DNA of 64,000 bases, taken from positions 502,594-566,593 of the forward strand of contig NW_006920874.1 of the NCBI RefSeq assembly GCF_000417875.1. The letters are read 5' to 3'. Below the pieces are notes generated by a model. It saw only the letters and a list, made by a program, of their open reading frames with translations. It was not told where the DNA came from and did not search any database. This DNA is from Pseudozyma flocculosa PF-1 (taxonomy: Eukaryota; Basidiomycota; Ustilaginomycetes; Ustilaginales; Ustilaginaceae). Positions 19,237 to 29,145 of the stretch are shown piece by piece. Each line of letters opens with the position of its first letter. Within the stretch, counting starts at the first letter, position 1. Made by a program: the position numbers and the translations under genes.

Positions 19237-21960
19237 CTAGGCCATGGGACGGCTGACAGCCTTCGCACCTCGGCCCGCCAGAAGGCGCCCAGCAACCTTC
19301 TTGATCGGCTCGATGCACGTTCGGGCGACTGGTCCGGCGAGCGCGATCGAAGCGGCGATGCGGACGGGGAGGAGCGCCTTGACAAGCGCGTAGGCGGCCA
19401 CGGCGTTTGCAAACGAGCCGATCAGCTCGTCGGCCCGCTTGGACGCGTCGTCCGACACGTCCGTTTCGGCGGCGGTCCCTTCGACGTTACCGTCGCGATC
19501 GAAGCCAAAGAAGCCCATCTTGCGTCCATAGCGCTCGGCACGCACCATTCCTTCGTCGATCCAGGCGCGAATGTAGCCTGCGACCAGACCGGCCTCCTGG
19601 ACGCTGCCATCACCGCCGCTGTCCTTTTCCTCCCCGCCTTGGAGCCAGTTCAGCGTCGCCTCTCCCGCTCCCAGTGCGCTGAGCAGGTAGAAGAGCAGCA
19701 CCAGCGGCACAATCGCCGTCAACTCGTGCATCAGTCCGAACGCCACGACCATGCTCGCCGGGTCCGTCCCGTTCCTTTCGGCCATCGCCCACACCCTCTG
19801 CTTCGCACGCTGCAGCGTGGTGGATGGCGAGTCACCAGCGCGCGCCGGCTCCGGGCCCACCCAGTGGACGCTGTCCTTCTTGGCATCACCGCCCAGCCAA
19901 TAAGGCCGCAACACGGCCGGCAGCACCAGCTTGCCGTCGGCGACGCCATAGTTTTCCAGGATGGCAACCACCAGCCTCGGGATGGCAGCGGCAGTGGCGT
20001 TGAGCGTATGGGCGAACTCGTTCTTTTTGGTGTCGTCCGACGCAGAATCGGATGGAGACGTCTGGTAGCGGACCAGCAGCCGCCTCGCCTGGTAGTCGGT
20101 GCAGTTCGAGGCCGACGAGACCTCGCCCCAGGATCCTCGCCCAGGCATCCAAACCTCGATGTCGTACTTGCGGTAGGCGCTGGCTCCGAGCTCCTCGGTC
20201 GGCATGTCCAGCACCCGATACGGCAGCCCGAGCGATCCGATGATCGACTCTTGAATCTCGCGCAACCTCTCGAGGGCCTCGTCGCTCTCGCTGCCCTCTG
20301 CCGATGTGGCGACAACCATCTCGACCTTGGTGAACTGATGGACTCGGTAGAGGCCGCGGGTGTCGGCACCACGGGCGCCCGCCTCGGCTCGGAAGGCGTG
20401 GCCGAGGGCGACGAGTTTGACGGGTAGGCTATCAGATTCTACGAGGGACCCGCCTCGGCGTTGGGATGGGCTTGACGGGAACGTGACGGCGGCAAGCAGC
20501 GATGCGAGCGGGATCTCTGCGGTCGCCGCCAGGCACAGATCGTTCAGGGACCTTTGCGGGTCCGACTTGGCACCGGTGCCGGTGCTCTTCGGCTTGTCGC
20601 CTTCCAGGAAATAGGTCTGCTTGGCCTTCTCGTCGCGCGGCCGGAAACCGCAGCGATCTGCGAGCTCGGCGCGGACCACGTCCGGAGGCGAGACTGCCGT
20701 GAATCCTTGCTTGATGACGACGTCGAGGGCATACTGAGACAGCGCGTGCTCTAGGAGCGAAATCGTCCCCATCAGGTACGGCCAGGAGCTGCCCGTACTG
20801 AGGACACCCGCAGCCATGTCGATATGACCGGATCGCAAGCTGGAGGCGAGGGTGAGATGGTCGCGAGTGGGATCTGGCTTCGGGTTGGGTGGGAAGTGCT
20901 TGAGCTGCAGCACCGAGTCCGGCTCCTGTTGCTTGACCACGTCAAACGACGCTGGCAGTTTCTGGCCGGGATCTTCGACCTTGACCACGATGGCCTCTGG
21001 CTCCGGCCCGACCGGCACCTCGGGATGGAGCGCGTTGGGCCAAGCCAGGCGGTATTCAAGGCTCCACTGCCGTAGCTCAATGTCCTCGGATACGAGCCGG
21101 GCGATCTCGTCCTTCAATGTCTTGGCCCTCTGTCGAAGCGAGGCGAGCTTCTCTCCCAGCTCTTCGGCCTCTGACTTGGCCGCGACCTCCTTTGTCGAGG
21201 CGTCAGCGGAGAGCGTCGCGTCCTCGGAGGCGATGACGGGCTCCTCGCCGGAAGCATTTTCGGCGGCTGAATCACTGGGTCCAGGGCCCGCGCTCGCCCC
21301 GTCCTCTGCGGGCGTCGACGTTGCCACCTCCCCCGATGCAGGGGGTGTCGCATCCGTGGTCGTCGCGTCGGTGGATGCCTCTCCGGTAGCTGCCATCCCC
21401 TCCGCACCCGTGTCGGTAGTTATTGTCGACGCCGCTTCTGCTGCTGAAGAGTCGCTATCCTTGGCCACCTCGTCTTTCCCGGCCTTCTTTGCCCCTTTCG
21501 CCTTGGGGGATGTGCTTTTTTGAGCCGCCTTTTGCTTCTGAGCCACCTTTTGCTGCGCGATGATCTTGCTCATTTGAGCCGTGATAGACTTCTGCTCGGC
21601 TGCGAGCGTTGCCCTTTGGCCGACGATCTCGCCGAGCCTGCGCTTGGCGGTGCGAAGACGCTCAAAGTCGGTATAGCTGTACGGCATCTTGCGCAGCTTC
21701 AACGAAGCCAAGGCGTTTTGCATGCCAGCTTCCGAGAGGCCCCTGTAGTCGAGGTAGGGGATGCTGAGTCGCCGGTTCTTTTGGAGGGGAATGGTGGTGC
21801 TGTGCGCCTGCTGCTTGGTCTTGACCTCCGGCTTGTTGGCCGCGGTCGACGAGGACGCCAAGCACCGAGCCGAGACTTGGAGGCGGGCCGCCGTGCTGGA
21901 CGGGCCCGCGGCCTGCCGACGTAGCAGGCCGAGACGAGCCGTGGCCATCGCCATCGGCAT
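19237..21960 (-). CDS. Mitochondrial seryl-tRNA synthetase fused to a C-terminal membrane domain
   Basis: A single uninterrupted frame of 907 codons. Residues 1-~55 look like a mitochondrial presequence (ATARLGLLRRQAAG ... SARCLASSSTAAN). A coiled-coil tRNA-binding arm follows (RLRTAKRRLGEIVGQRATLAAEQ ... LASLRQRAKTLKDEIARLVSED), split by a ~120-residue Ala/Ser/Thr/Glu-rich insertion. The class II core has motif 2 FRAEAGARGADTRGLYRVHQ, motif 3 LNATAAAIPRLVVAILENY and TAEIPL. After the catalytic domain, residues ~741-907 add GLMHELTAIVPLVLLFYLL (membrane segment), a soluble stretch (RAERYGRKMGFFGFDRDG) and AYALVKALLPVRIAASIAL (second membrane segment). The tail resembles small mitochondrial membrane proteins (FAM210/DUF1279- or Mrx11-like; exact family unsure). 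The enzyme charges mitochondrial tRNA-Ser. Divergent from PHB1. Confidence 0.88.
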   Translation of the reverse strand: MPMAMATARLGLLRRQAAGPSSTAARLQVSARCLASSSTAANKPEVKTKQQAHSTTIPLQKNRRLSIPYLDYRGLSEAGMQNALASLKLRKMPYSYTDFERLRTAKRRLGEIVGQRATLAAEQKSITAQMSKIIAQQKVAQKQKAAQKSTSPKAKGAKKAGKDEVAKDSDSSAAEAASTITTDTGAEGMAATGEASTDATTTDATPPASGEVATSTPAEDGASAGPGPSDSAAENASGEEPVIASEDATLSADASTKEVAAKSEAEELGEKLASLRQRAKTLKDEIARLVSEDIELRQWSLEYRLAWPNALHPEVPVGPEPEAIVVKVEDPGQKLPASFDVVKQQEPDSVLQLKHFPPNPKPDPTRDHLTLASSLRSGHIDMAAGVLSTGSSWPYLMGTISLLEHALSQYALDVVIKQGFTAVSPPDVVRAELADRCGFRPRDEKAKQTYFLEGDKPKSTGTGAKSDPQRSLNDLCLAATAEIPLASLLAAVTFPSSPSQRRGGSLVESDSLPVKLVALGHAFRAEAGARGADTRGLYRVHQFTKVEMVVATSAEGSESDEALERLREIQESIIGSLGLPYRVLDMPTEELGASAYRKYDIEVWMPGRGSWGEVSSASNCTDYQARRLLVRYQTSPSDSASDDTKKNEFAHTLNATAAAIPRLVVAILENYGVADGKLVLPAVLRPYWLGGDAKKDSVHWVGPEPARAGDSPSTTLQRAKQRVWAMAERNGTDPASMVVAFGLMHELTAIVPLVLLFYLLSALGAGEATLNWLQGGEEKDSGGDGSVQEAGLVAGYIRAWIDEGMVRAERYGRKMGFFGFDRDGNVEGTAAETDVSDDASKRADELIGSFANAVAAYALVKALLPVRIAASIALAGPVARTCIEPIKKVAGRLLAGRGAKAVSRPMA

Positions 21961-22455
21961 TGCAATGGGTGTGGTGCTCCGGCGAGTGAGAGGCGAAGGC
22001 GAAGGAGGGAGGTGTTGGATGCGGTCGTGGACGAGGGAAGAGCCGAGGGGACACCATCCTGATGGCCTGTCCGGCCCAGCCCGCCCTCTTCTTGCGAAGG
22101 ATTTGAGGCGTCGAGCGGCCCCTTGACCTTCCCGAGGACAAAAAATGGAGGCCGCGCACTTCCGAAGGCCGAGGATGAAGGCGGGCGTGCGTCTCAGCTC
22201 AGCGCGGTCGGTTCCGAAGGACGGGGCCCTTCTGCTGACGCAGCGCCTGGGCGGGCAGGCTGAGCCCAGCCGCTGCTCCGTCCAGGTTGCTTGACGCTTG
22301 GACCCATCCCCCAGCGAGCCGCCGTCTCATCACCATCCCCGACCACAGCACCCCTTCTCCTTGCCGTCGACGCCGCTCCCATTCCCAGCTTGGTCAAGCC
22401 TCTGTCCTTCCTCCAAGCCTCTGCGACAGACGCCTACCGTCTTTCGATAATCACA
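21961..22455. promoter_or_regulatory. Bidirectional promoter, mitochondrial SerRS / PHB1
   Basis: Only 495 bp separate the two outward ATGs, both of genes for mitochondrial proteins. Pyrimidine-rich sequence (CCCCTTCTCCTTGCCG, TCTGTCCTTCCTCC) precedes PHB1. No TATA box seen. Confidence 0.5.
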
Positions 22456-23653
22456 ATGTCCAACCTCGCCGCTCGCTTCGCTGGTGCGTACCATCGTGAC
22501 CCGCGCCCGGGCGCGGCAACCGGCGCTGCGGTCCACTGAAAGCTGACGTTCTCAAATCCCATCGCCGCGCTCTGATCATCTTGCAGTGCCGATCGGTCTC
22601 GGTGTCATGGCCCTCCAGGCCAGTCTGTACGACGTACCTGGCGGATACCGTGCCGTCATGTTCGATCGCTTCCAGGGTGTCAAGGACAAGGTGCGTCCTC
22701 GCCCCGCGCGCGATCAAGATGCTACGAACATTGTCGCTCACACCCAGCTTCTCCATTCTCTGGCTCATTACAGGCGACCAACGAGGGTACCCACTTCCTT
22801 GTGCCGTGGCTGCAGCGCGCCATCCTCTACGACGTCCGGGTCAAGCCCAGGGTGAGTAGCATTGATTTGTTAAAGAGTTCAACCTCCTGTACCACTTCAT
22901 GGACGAGCGACTGACAAGGCCTACGTCGCTACCCCTCTACCTGGGCGCTCTGCAGAACATCTCGACGACGACTGGCTCCAAGGATCTGCAGATGGTCTCG
23001 CTCACGCTGCGTGTCCTCTCGAGGCCCGACGTGCAGCACCTCTCTAAGATCTACCAGTCGCTCGGCCAGGACTACGATGAGCGTGTGCTGCCGTCGATCG
23101 GCAACGAGGTTCTCAAGGCGACGGTGGCTCAGTTCGACGCTGCCGAGCTCATCACGCAACGAGAGGTTGTCAGTGCCAGGATCCGCGAGGACCTGCTCAA
23201 GCGCGCCAAGGAGTTCAACATTGTGCTCGAGGACGTCTCGATCGTGAGTATTCGCAAGGCGGCAGGACGCGGCTGCGACCGCCGGGCGTCGTGTGCATGG
23301 CTGACCCTGCCCTCGCCTCGTCGTTGCTCGCTGCGACCAAACAGACCCACATGACGTTCGGCCAGGATTTCACAAAGGCCGTTGAGCAGAAGCAGATTGC
23401 GCAGCAGGATGCCGAGCGGGCCAAGTTCATCGTCGAAAAGGCCGAGCAGGAGCGACAGGCGTCGGTCATCCGGGCCGAGGGTGAGGCCGAGGCGGCGCAG
23501 ACGATTTCGCGGGCACTCGAGAAGGCGGGCGACGGCCTGCTGACGATCCGCAGGATTGAGGCGTCCAAGGAGATTGCCCAGACGCTGAGCGGCGCCAGGA
23601 ACGTCACCTACCTGCCCCACGGCCAGAACATGCTGCTCAACATGCAGGCCTGA
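22456..23653 (+). CDS. PHB1: Prohibitin 1
   Basis: Five exons, 22456-22483 (28 nt), 22587-22690, 22774-22851, 22956-23243 and 23345-23653, total 807 nt, 268 residues. The protein reads [41 protein letters not shown], then [50 protein letters not shown] and a C-terminal coiled coil ([28 protein letters not shown]). This is the SPFH/Band 7 layout of Phb1 with an N-terminal membrane anchor. Phb1 forms a ring with Phb2 in the inner mitochondrial membrane, holding m-AAA proteases and supporting respiratory complex stability. All introns have GT(G)NGT/AG borders and are 83-104 nt. Family length is 272-287, so the model is full length. Confidence 0.96.
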
Positions 23654-24404
23654 GCAGCGTCGAGCCGGTCATGTTTTGCCTTGCAGTCACCACCTCTCCC
23701 TCTCTCGCTCTCTCTCTCTCTCTCGGGCCAACGCCACCCGACCATCGTGTCGGTCCTCACCACTACTTGTAATCAGTACGCAGCCCGACGCAACCCCTAT
23801 CCGCCTGACATGCTTTGATTTCAGATGGCGTGCGACACTCTGAGGCCGTGTGCATGTGTTGGACGCCGGCCTGGCAGTGGGGGAGAGGACGCGGTGCGGG
23901 CGGGCCACCGTGCGGGGACGCCAGGGAGCAGGCAGGCCGGCCAGGACAGGAAGGACTGCAGCGCGGAGCCGAGCCGAGTCGCCTGGCTTGCCAGGCCAGC
24001 AGCAGGCTGCCAAGGGTGTCGGGAGGCGGGCGAGGGCGATGCCGAAATTTCATGCAGAGGCAGAAATGCCAAATTTTTTGAAGCGGCAGGCGCCAGGCCA
24101 GCAGGCGGGCAGGCGGGCAGGCAGAAGCAAGCAGCAGCAGCGCAAGCAAGCATTCAGATTTGGCCTTCCCGCTCAGCATCGTTGCAGCCAGCCACACCAG
24201 AACCCCATCACCTCACCTCGCTCCGCCCGCACTACCGTATACCCCAACTGCTTGAAGGTCGCTCACGGAACATCGCTCCTTGTCGTCTTCGATTCGCACC
24301 TACACGGCAGCCGCTCTGACATCAACCTGTGCGACAGACCGACTCCGAATCGCCTACCAACCAACACCCAGTCGTCAGCCTACTCGACACCCACCGCAGC
24401 GACC
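23654..24404. promoter_or_regulatory. Intergenic PHB1 / PNO1 with (TC)n and GCCAGGC islands
   Basis: 751 bp. A (TC)n tract lies at about 23700-23724 just after PHB1. CAGGC/GGCCAGG clusters occupy about 23930-23999 and 24090-24125, 280-470 bp upstream of the PNO1 ATG. Confidence 0.5.
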
Positions 24405-25594
24405 ATGGTTGCCACACTGTCCAGCTCCAAGGCGGCCTCGGCCTCCACCCCTTCCTCGTCCAAGAGCAAGGCGTCTCCCTCCAAGAAGAGCGCCAAGTCG
24501 GACCTCGTCGGCGCATCCACGTCCAAGGCCGCCGCCGCCGCCACCGCCTCCGACGATGGCGAGCTCGACTCGGCGGGCGTCGTCCTCAAGCACCGCAAGC
24601 CGTTTGGCCAGGAGGACGACGACGACGACTCCGACGATGACGTGTTCGAGGACGCCACCGAGGGCAACATGAGCATGAGCCACGCCGCCGCGCTCGGCTC
24701 CATGGACGAGGACGAGGACGACCTCATGATTTCGTCGACCTCGCACATCGACACGTCGGCAGCACCAGCAGACGAGGCGCCAATGACGACGACCGCAGCA
24801 GGTGCGCCGCAGGCGGGGAGCGGGATGCAGGTCGACCTCACCAACAAGCCGTCGTTTGCGCCCATCTCGAAAAAGGCGGCCGACGCCAACCTGACTGGCG
24901 TCGCAAAGGGCCAGCTCCGGAGGATCCCAATCCCGCCCCACCGCATGACGCCCCTTCGAAACGACTGGCACAAGATCTACACGCCGCTCGTCGAGATGGC
25001 CGGGCTGATGGTCAGGATGAACACCGAGAGGAAGATGGTTGAGATCAAGGTGAGTGCGGTGCAGCGTAGTGCAGGGCGAAGCATGCGAAGCGGTGCGATA
25101 CTGGGCCGCCATGCGAAGCGCACAGAGGCAGAAGAGCTCACACCTCTCTCTCGATGTGCGCCTGCGATGCTTGACTCCTTCCCCGCCGACAGTCGTCAAA
25201 GTATACGACAGAGCAAGGGATGCTGCAGAAAGGCGCCGATTTCGTCAAGGCGTTTGCGCTGGGCTTCGAGGCCGACGACGCCATCGCGCTGCTGCGGATG
25301 GACGACCTGTTCGTCGACACGTTTGAGATCAAGGACGTAAAGACGCTCCACGGCGACCACCTCTCGCGCGCCATCGGCCGCATTGCCGGCAAGGACGGGC
25401 GCACCCGCTTCGCGATTGAGAATGCGTCGCGCACCCGCGTCGTCGTGGCCGACACCAAGATCCACATCCTCGGCAGCTTCCAGAACATCAAAATCGCCCG
25501 CGACGCCGTCGTCGCCCTCATCCTCGGCAGCCCGCCCGGCAAGGTGTACGCCAACCTCAAGACCATCGGCGCGAGGCAGAGGCAGAGGGCCTAG
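24405..25594 (+). CDS. PNO1: Pno1/Dim2 KH-domain 40S ribosome assembly factor
   Basis: Two exons, 24405-25049 and 25193-25594, phase 0, 348 residues. The N-terminal ~150 residues are low complexity, with an Asp-rich run ([18 protein letters not shown]). The conserved part starts with [29 protein letters not shown], continues [51 protein letters not shown] and ends in the second KH domain ([41 protein letters not shown]). This is diagnostic of Pno1/Dim2, which binds pre-18S rRNA near the 3' cleavage site, recruits Dim1 and is required for 40S maturation. It is longer than yeast Pno1 (274) because of the N-terminus. The ATG at 24405 has context GACCATGG. Confidence 0.95.
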
Positions 25595-26180
25595 AGGCTC
25601 GACTCGACTTCGGCGTCCGCCGCGTCTTCTTGGAAGAGGCTCGGCCTCGCCTCTCTCTTCTTCTTCTCTACTTCCTTGCAATGGCTACGACGATCTGCTC
25701 CTCTCACCATCATCTCCCGTCCACGTCGCCGTGTTCGTCGACTGTCGGCCATCGGTCGTCTGACTGCAGACTTGCGCGCACCGACCGCGTCCATCTCGGT
25801 CGCTCCGCCCGCTCCGCCACACGAATCACGACCTCGATGGCCAGCAGTGGATAAGGGGGCATGCGATGGATTGCGGCGGATAAGAGTAGACTGAGCAGGT
25901 CGCACCAGGAGCTAGGGGACGGGGAATGGCTATGAGACAGCGCGAAGGGATGATGAAAGACGGACGGTGAACGATGGATGACTGGATGGGTAGCGGCCGA
26001 TGATGGGGTTGGATTTGTGCTGAAGATGGTGAACAGGGCATATCGACGATGATGATGGTGAGCAGCAGCCAGAGAGGGGCGGGGCGGGGCGGGGTGGCGC
26101 TCTCTCTCTTCGCCCTCGCTGACCCGGCTGCGCTTGGACGGTTGCTAGCAAGCTTGCTTGGTTGGCCTCCTGGCCTTTTC
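25595..26180. other. Convergent 3' region PNO1 / CDC6
   Basis: 586 bp. Holds a (GGGGC)4 run at about 26076-26095 next to a CTCTCTCTC stretch; otherwise nothing recognised. Confidence 0.5.
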
Positions 26181-28682
26181 TTACAGGCCAATGGCGACCT
26201 GGCCCCTGCCCCCTCCCAGCTCCTCCTTCCTCACCGCCTCCTTTTCGCGCGCCATGGCCTCCCACCCGCGTGAGCGCACCACGCGCTCCTCCTCCTTGGA
26301 CCAGATCCGCCGGATCGTGTCGACGAGCGTGCTGCTGCACCCGGCCGCCGCTGTCGAGGATGCGGGCGCGGCGGTCGTGATGCCCTTGAGCACGTCGTCG
26401 GCCGCCACCAGCAGGGCCGCGGTCCGGTTGGCAGCGAGGAGCTGCTTTTTGGCCGCCCGCTTGCCGCTCGGCGACACGCCGCTGCTCATCACGGCCACGT
26501 TCAGCGACGATCGCGACGACGACGCGGCGCCGGCCTCGGCGTCGGAGCAGAGGCGGAGAATGCCCTGCACCTCGAGCAGCTCAAAGACGCCAAGCAGCTC
26601 GGAGCTCTCGAGCGCCGAAAAGGTGCCGTCGTTCTTGAGCAGCGACGCATAGGTCGACTCGACCTCGGACAGCCGGAGGCCGCTCGACAGCGAGCCTTTG
26701 GACACGCGCGGCGCCTGCGAGCCCGAGGCCGAGCCCAGGACGGCCATGCCCTCCCGGGCGCGGAGGTCGGCGACGAGCAGCGAAAGCAGCACGAGCTTCG
26801 GCTGCAAACCGAGGTTGCGGATCTTGGACAGGTTCGGGCTGCCCAGCACCGTCGCGAGAACCTTGAGGATGTGCGCCGGTCCGGCCTTGGCAGCCGTCTC
26901 TGGCGTCAGGTGGCTGAGGACCTTGGCACGCGCCGAGGCCGATTCTGCCGTGGCGAAGACAGTGACGGCGGCGGCGCCCGCGGCCACAGCAGGTGCGCTG
27001 CCCTCGCTTTGACTGGCCTCGGTCTCGATCGATTCTGAACCGGCGGACTCCTGCTGCTTGGAAGCCTCGGCGAGGGCTTTCTTCCTCTGCTCGGCCTCGA
27101 CCATCTCGACGGCCAGCCTTGCGGCGTCGAGCGCCTTGCGCAGGTCTCCAGTCGCCGCGGCGATCTTCTTCGCCAGCAGCTCGACCGCGGCGGGTGTGAA
27201 GAGCGGTAGGTCTTTACTCGGCTTCTGTCCTTCGCCAGCATTCGCAGCGGCGCCGGTGCTGGCATCGTCATCGACGTCCATGGCCTGCGTGGATCCGGCT
27301 CCCGTGACCTCCACGTAGCTCGGATGCAGCCCCATGAGGCGGTCTCGGATGACGTTGACGATTTCTGTCGCCTCGAAAGGCCGGAAGTGGAGCAGCGCCG
27401 GCGATGCGCCCTTGCTGGCGAGCAGCGGCACGAACCGCTCCGTGAGGTCGAGGGAGTTGGCGATACCGATCAGGCTGCAGGACGGAGCGGACCGCCGCTT
27501 GCCCGCCGGAGCCATCGGCGAGGCCCAGGAAAAGAGCCGGTAGAGGACGTTCTGGTGCGCCCGGCTGTGCAGCAGGTGGTCCATTTCGTCGAGCACGATG
27601 AGGATGCGCTGGCTTCCGTCCTTGATCAGGCTGGACAGTGCCCGCTCGGCCTCGACATCCGACTGGCCCTCGGCGGCGTCCGAACCCAGCGCGCTCAGCA
27701 CTTTACCGAACACGAAGCGCGGGTGCGAGAGCGTCATGCAGTTGACAAAGGCGATGCGGGTCGGCCTCGCCCTTTCCGACACCGTCGACGACGACAGGCC
27801 GTTGAGCACCGACCGGACCAGCGCCGTCTTGCCCGTACCGGGGAGTCCGCAGACGTACAGGCATCCGGACTCGGTGTCGCCATCGAGCTCGACATCGAGG
27901 CTGTCGGCGCGGGATTTGGCGTTCGGGAAGAGGCCGAGTCGCTGGTCGAGGAACTGTTCGATGGCGACACGCTCCTTTGCCCTGCCGACGACCTTGACGT
28001 GCGAGTCGGTTCGACGGTCGCCGCAAATGGTGAGGCCAGCCTCGGTCTCGGCGGGATCGACGCCGGCCGCGTAACGGAGCATGGCCCGCGCGTGCGAGTA
28101 GACGTTCGAGTACTGCTCGGCCGCGGGCATGCTCGAAGACTTTGCCAGAGCGTCGTGCACCGTGGGCGAGGGTTCGCGCGAAGTCATGGCCGTGGTGGCG
28201 GCGCTCGACGAGCTCCCTGCCTGGCTGGAGGCGTCGAAGAGCGAACCACTTGCAGTGCCGGAAGATGCCTGGGATCCAAAGTAGCTGTCCATGTCCTCGA
28301 CGTCGAAGCTGGCGGTGTCGGAGGTCGCGGCCGCCTTGCGGGGACTCAGCCGCATTCTCGAGAAGGGCGTGCCGGGTGTCCTGAGGCCTGCGCGGTCCTC
28401 GACGTCCTCGTCGATGGCCTGACGGGAGCGCTTCCTCCCGCTGCTGCAGCTGCTGTTGCTGCTGCTGCCATAGTTGGCCAACGCGGGTCGCGGCGGTGTG
28501 CTCAGAAGGCTCGAAGTGGCGGGCGAGGAGCGCGATGCAAGATCCGAGCGGCTCCGGGTGGTGCGCTTCGAGGGCGTGCGCGGCAGAGCCACGGCTGATG
28601 TCGATGCCGACGCCGATGTCGAGGCCATTGCGGATTGTCGGCGGGTGATGTTGGACGATCGTGTCGACGACGACGGGATCAT
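26181..28682 (-). CDS. CDC6: Cdc6/Cdc18-type replication licensing AAA+ ATPase
   Basis: A single frame. From the ATG at 28682 it encodes 833 residues; the ATG at 28628 (MAST...) is an alternative start. The first ~200 residues are disordered and Ser/Thr/Pro-rich with several S/T-P sites (RTPSKR, STPPRP, GTPFSR, LSPRK), as expected for CDK-controlled Cdc6. The AAA+ module has Walker A GLPGTGKTALV, Walker B ILIVLDEMDHLL, sensor 1 IGIANSLDL and sensor 2 ATGDLRKALDAARLA. A C-terminal winged helix follows (LRLSEVESTYASLLKNDGTFSALESSELLGVFELLEVQGILRL). Cdc6 works with ORC and Cdt1 to load MCM at origins. The C-terminal tail after the winged helix is longer than usual. Orc1 is less likely: no BAH domain is present. 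Confidence 0.9.
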   Translation of the reverse strand: MIPSSSTRSSNITRRQSAMASTSASASTSAVALPRTPSKRTTRSRSDLASRSSPATSSLLSTPPRPALANYGSSSNSSCSSGRKRSRQAIDEDVEDRAGLRTPGTPFSRMRLSPRKAAATSDTASFDVEDMDSYFGSQASSGTASGSLFDASSQAGSSSSAATTAMTSREPSPTVHDALAKSSSMPAAEQYSNVYSHARAMLRYAAGVDPAETEAGLTICGDRRTDSHVKVVGRAKERVAIEQFLDQRLGLFPNAKSRADSLDVELDGDTESGCLYVCGLPGTGKTALVRSVLNGLSSSTVSERARPTRIAFVNCMTLSHPRFVFGKVLSALGSDAAEGQSDVEAERALSSLIKDGSQRILIVLDEMDHLLHSRAHQNVLYRLFSWASPMAPAGKRRSAPSCSLIGIANSLDLTERFVPLLASKGASPALLHFRPFEATEIVNVIRDRLMGLHPSYVEVTGAGSTQAMDVDDDASTGAAANAGEGQKPSKDLPLFTPAAVELLAKKIAAATGDLRKALDAARLAVEMVEAEQRKKALAEASKQQESAGSESIETEASQSEGSAPAVAAGAAAVTVFATAESASARAKVLSHLTPETAAKAGPAHILKVLATVLGSPNLSKIRNLGLQPKLVLLSLLVADLRAREGMAVLGSASGSQAPRVSKGSLSSGLRLSEVESTYASLLKNDGTFSALESSELLGVFELLEVQGILRLCSDAEAGAASSSRSSLNVAVMSSGVSPSGKRAAKKQLLAANRTAALLVAADDVLKGITTAAPASSTAAAGCSSTLVDTIRRIWSKEEERVVRSRGWEAMAREKEAVRKEELGGGRGQVAIGL

Positions 28683-29145
28683 GGCGAACCGAGGACGGAG
28701 CGAAGAGACGGAGGGGATGATGGCGGAACAGACGACGGAGGTGCAGGGGAGGGTTGGGGGAGGGAGGGAGTGAGGGAGGCGAGGATCGGTCAGCGCCCAA
28801 GGGTCCGAGGTGAAGCCAGGCACCAGAGCAGAGGCGGCAGGCTAGAAGGAGGCAGAGCCCGTGGCCCTCGGTGCTCGCGTAAAGAGGAAAAGGGCAAGAC
28901 CTGGCGAACGCGAAATGGAGGCGCGTCGGACGCGTCGTGTTGGTCCGATGAGAGCCAGGCGATAGAGCAGAGGCGGGCCCGATGCTCGTCTTTTTTTTAG
29001 AACCCCGGTGGGCAGCTGCAGCTTCCTGCAGCTGCATCGAGGCAGGCCCAGATGAGCACCGGGTCGGCCGACGGCGGCCAGCGTCGATCGCAGCTACGCA
29101 GCCCTGCCTGGCCCGGCCCGCCATGGCCTCGTGCCGCCATGCGTC
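28683..29145. promoter_or_regulatory. CDC6 upstream region
   Basis: 463 bp between the CDC6 start and the stop of the preceding minus-strand gene. Nothing specific recognised apart from purine-rich + strand sequence near 28740-28775. Confidence 0.35.
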
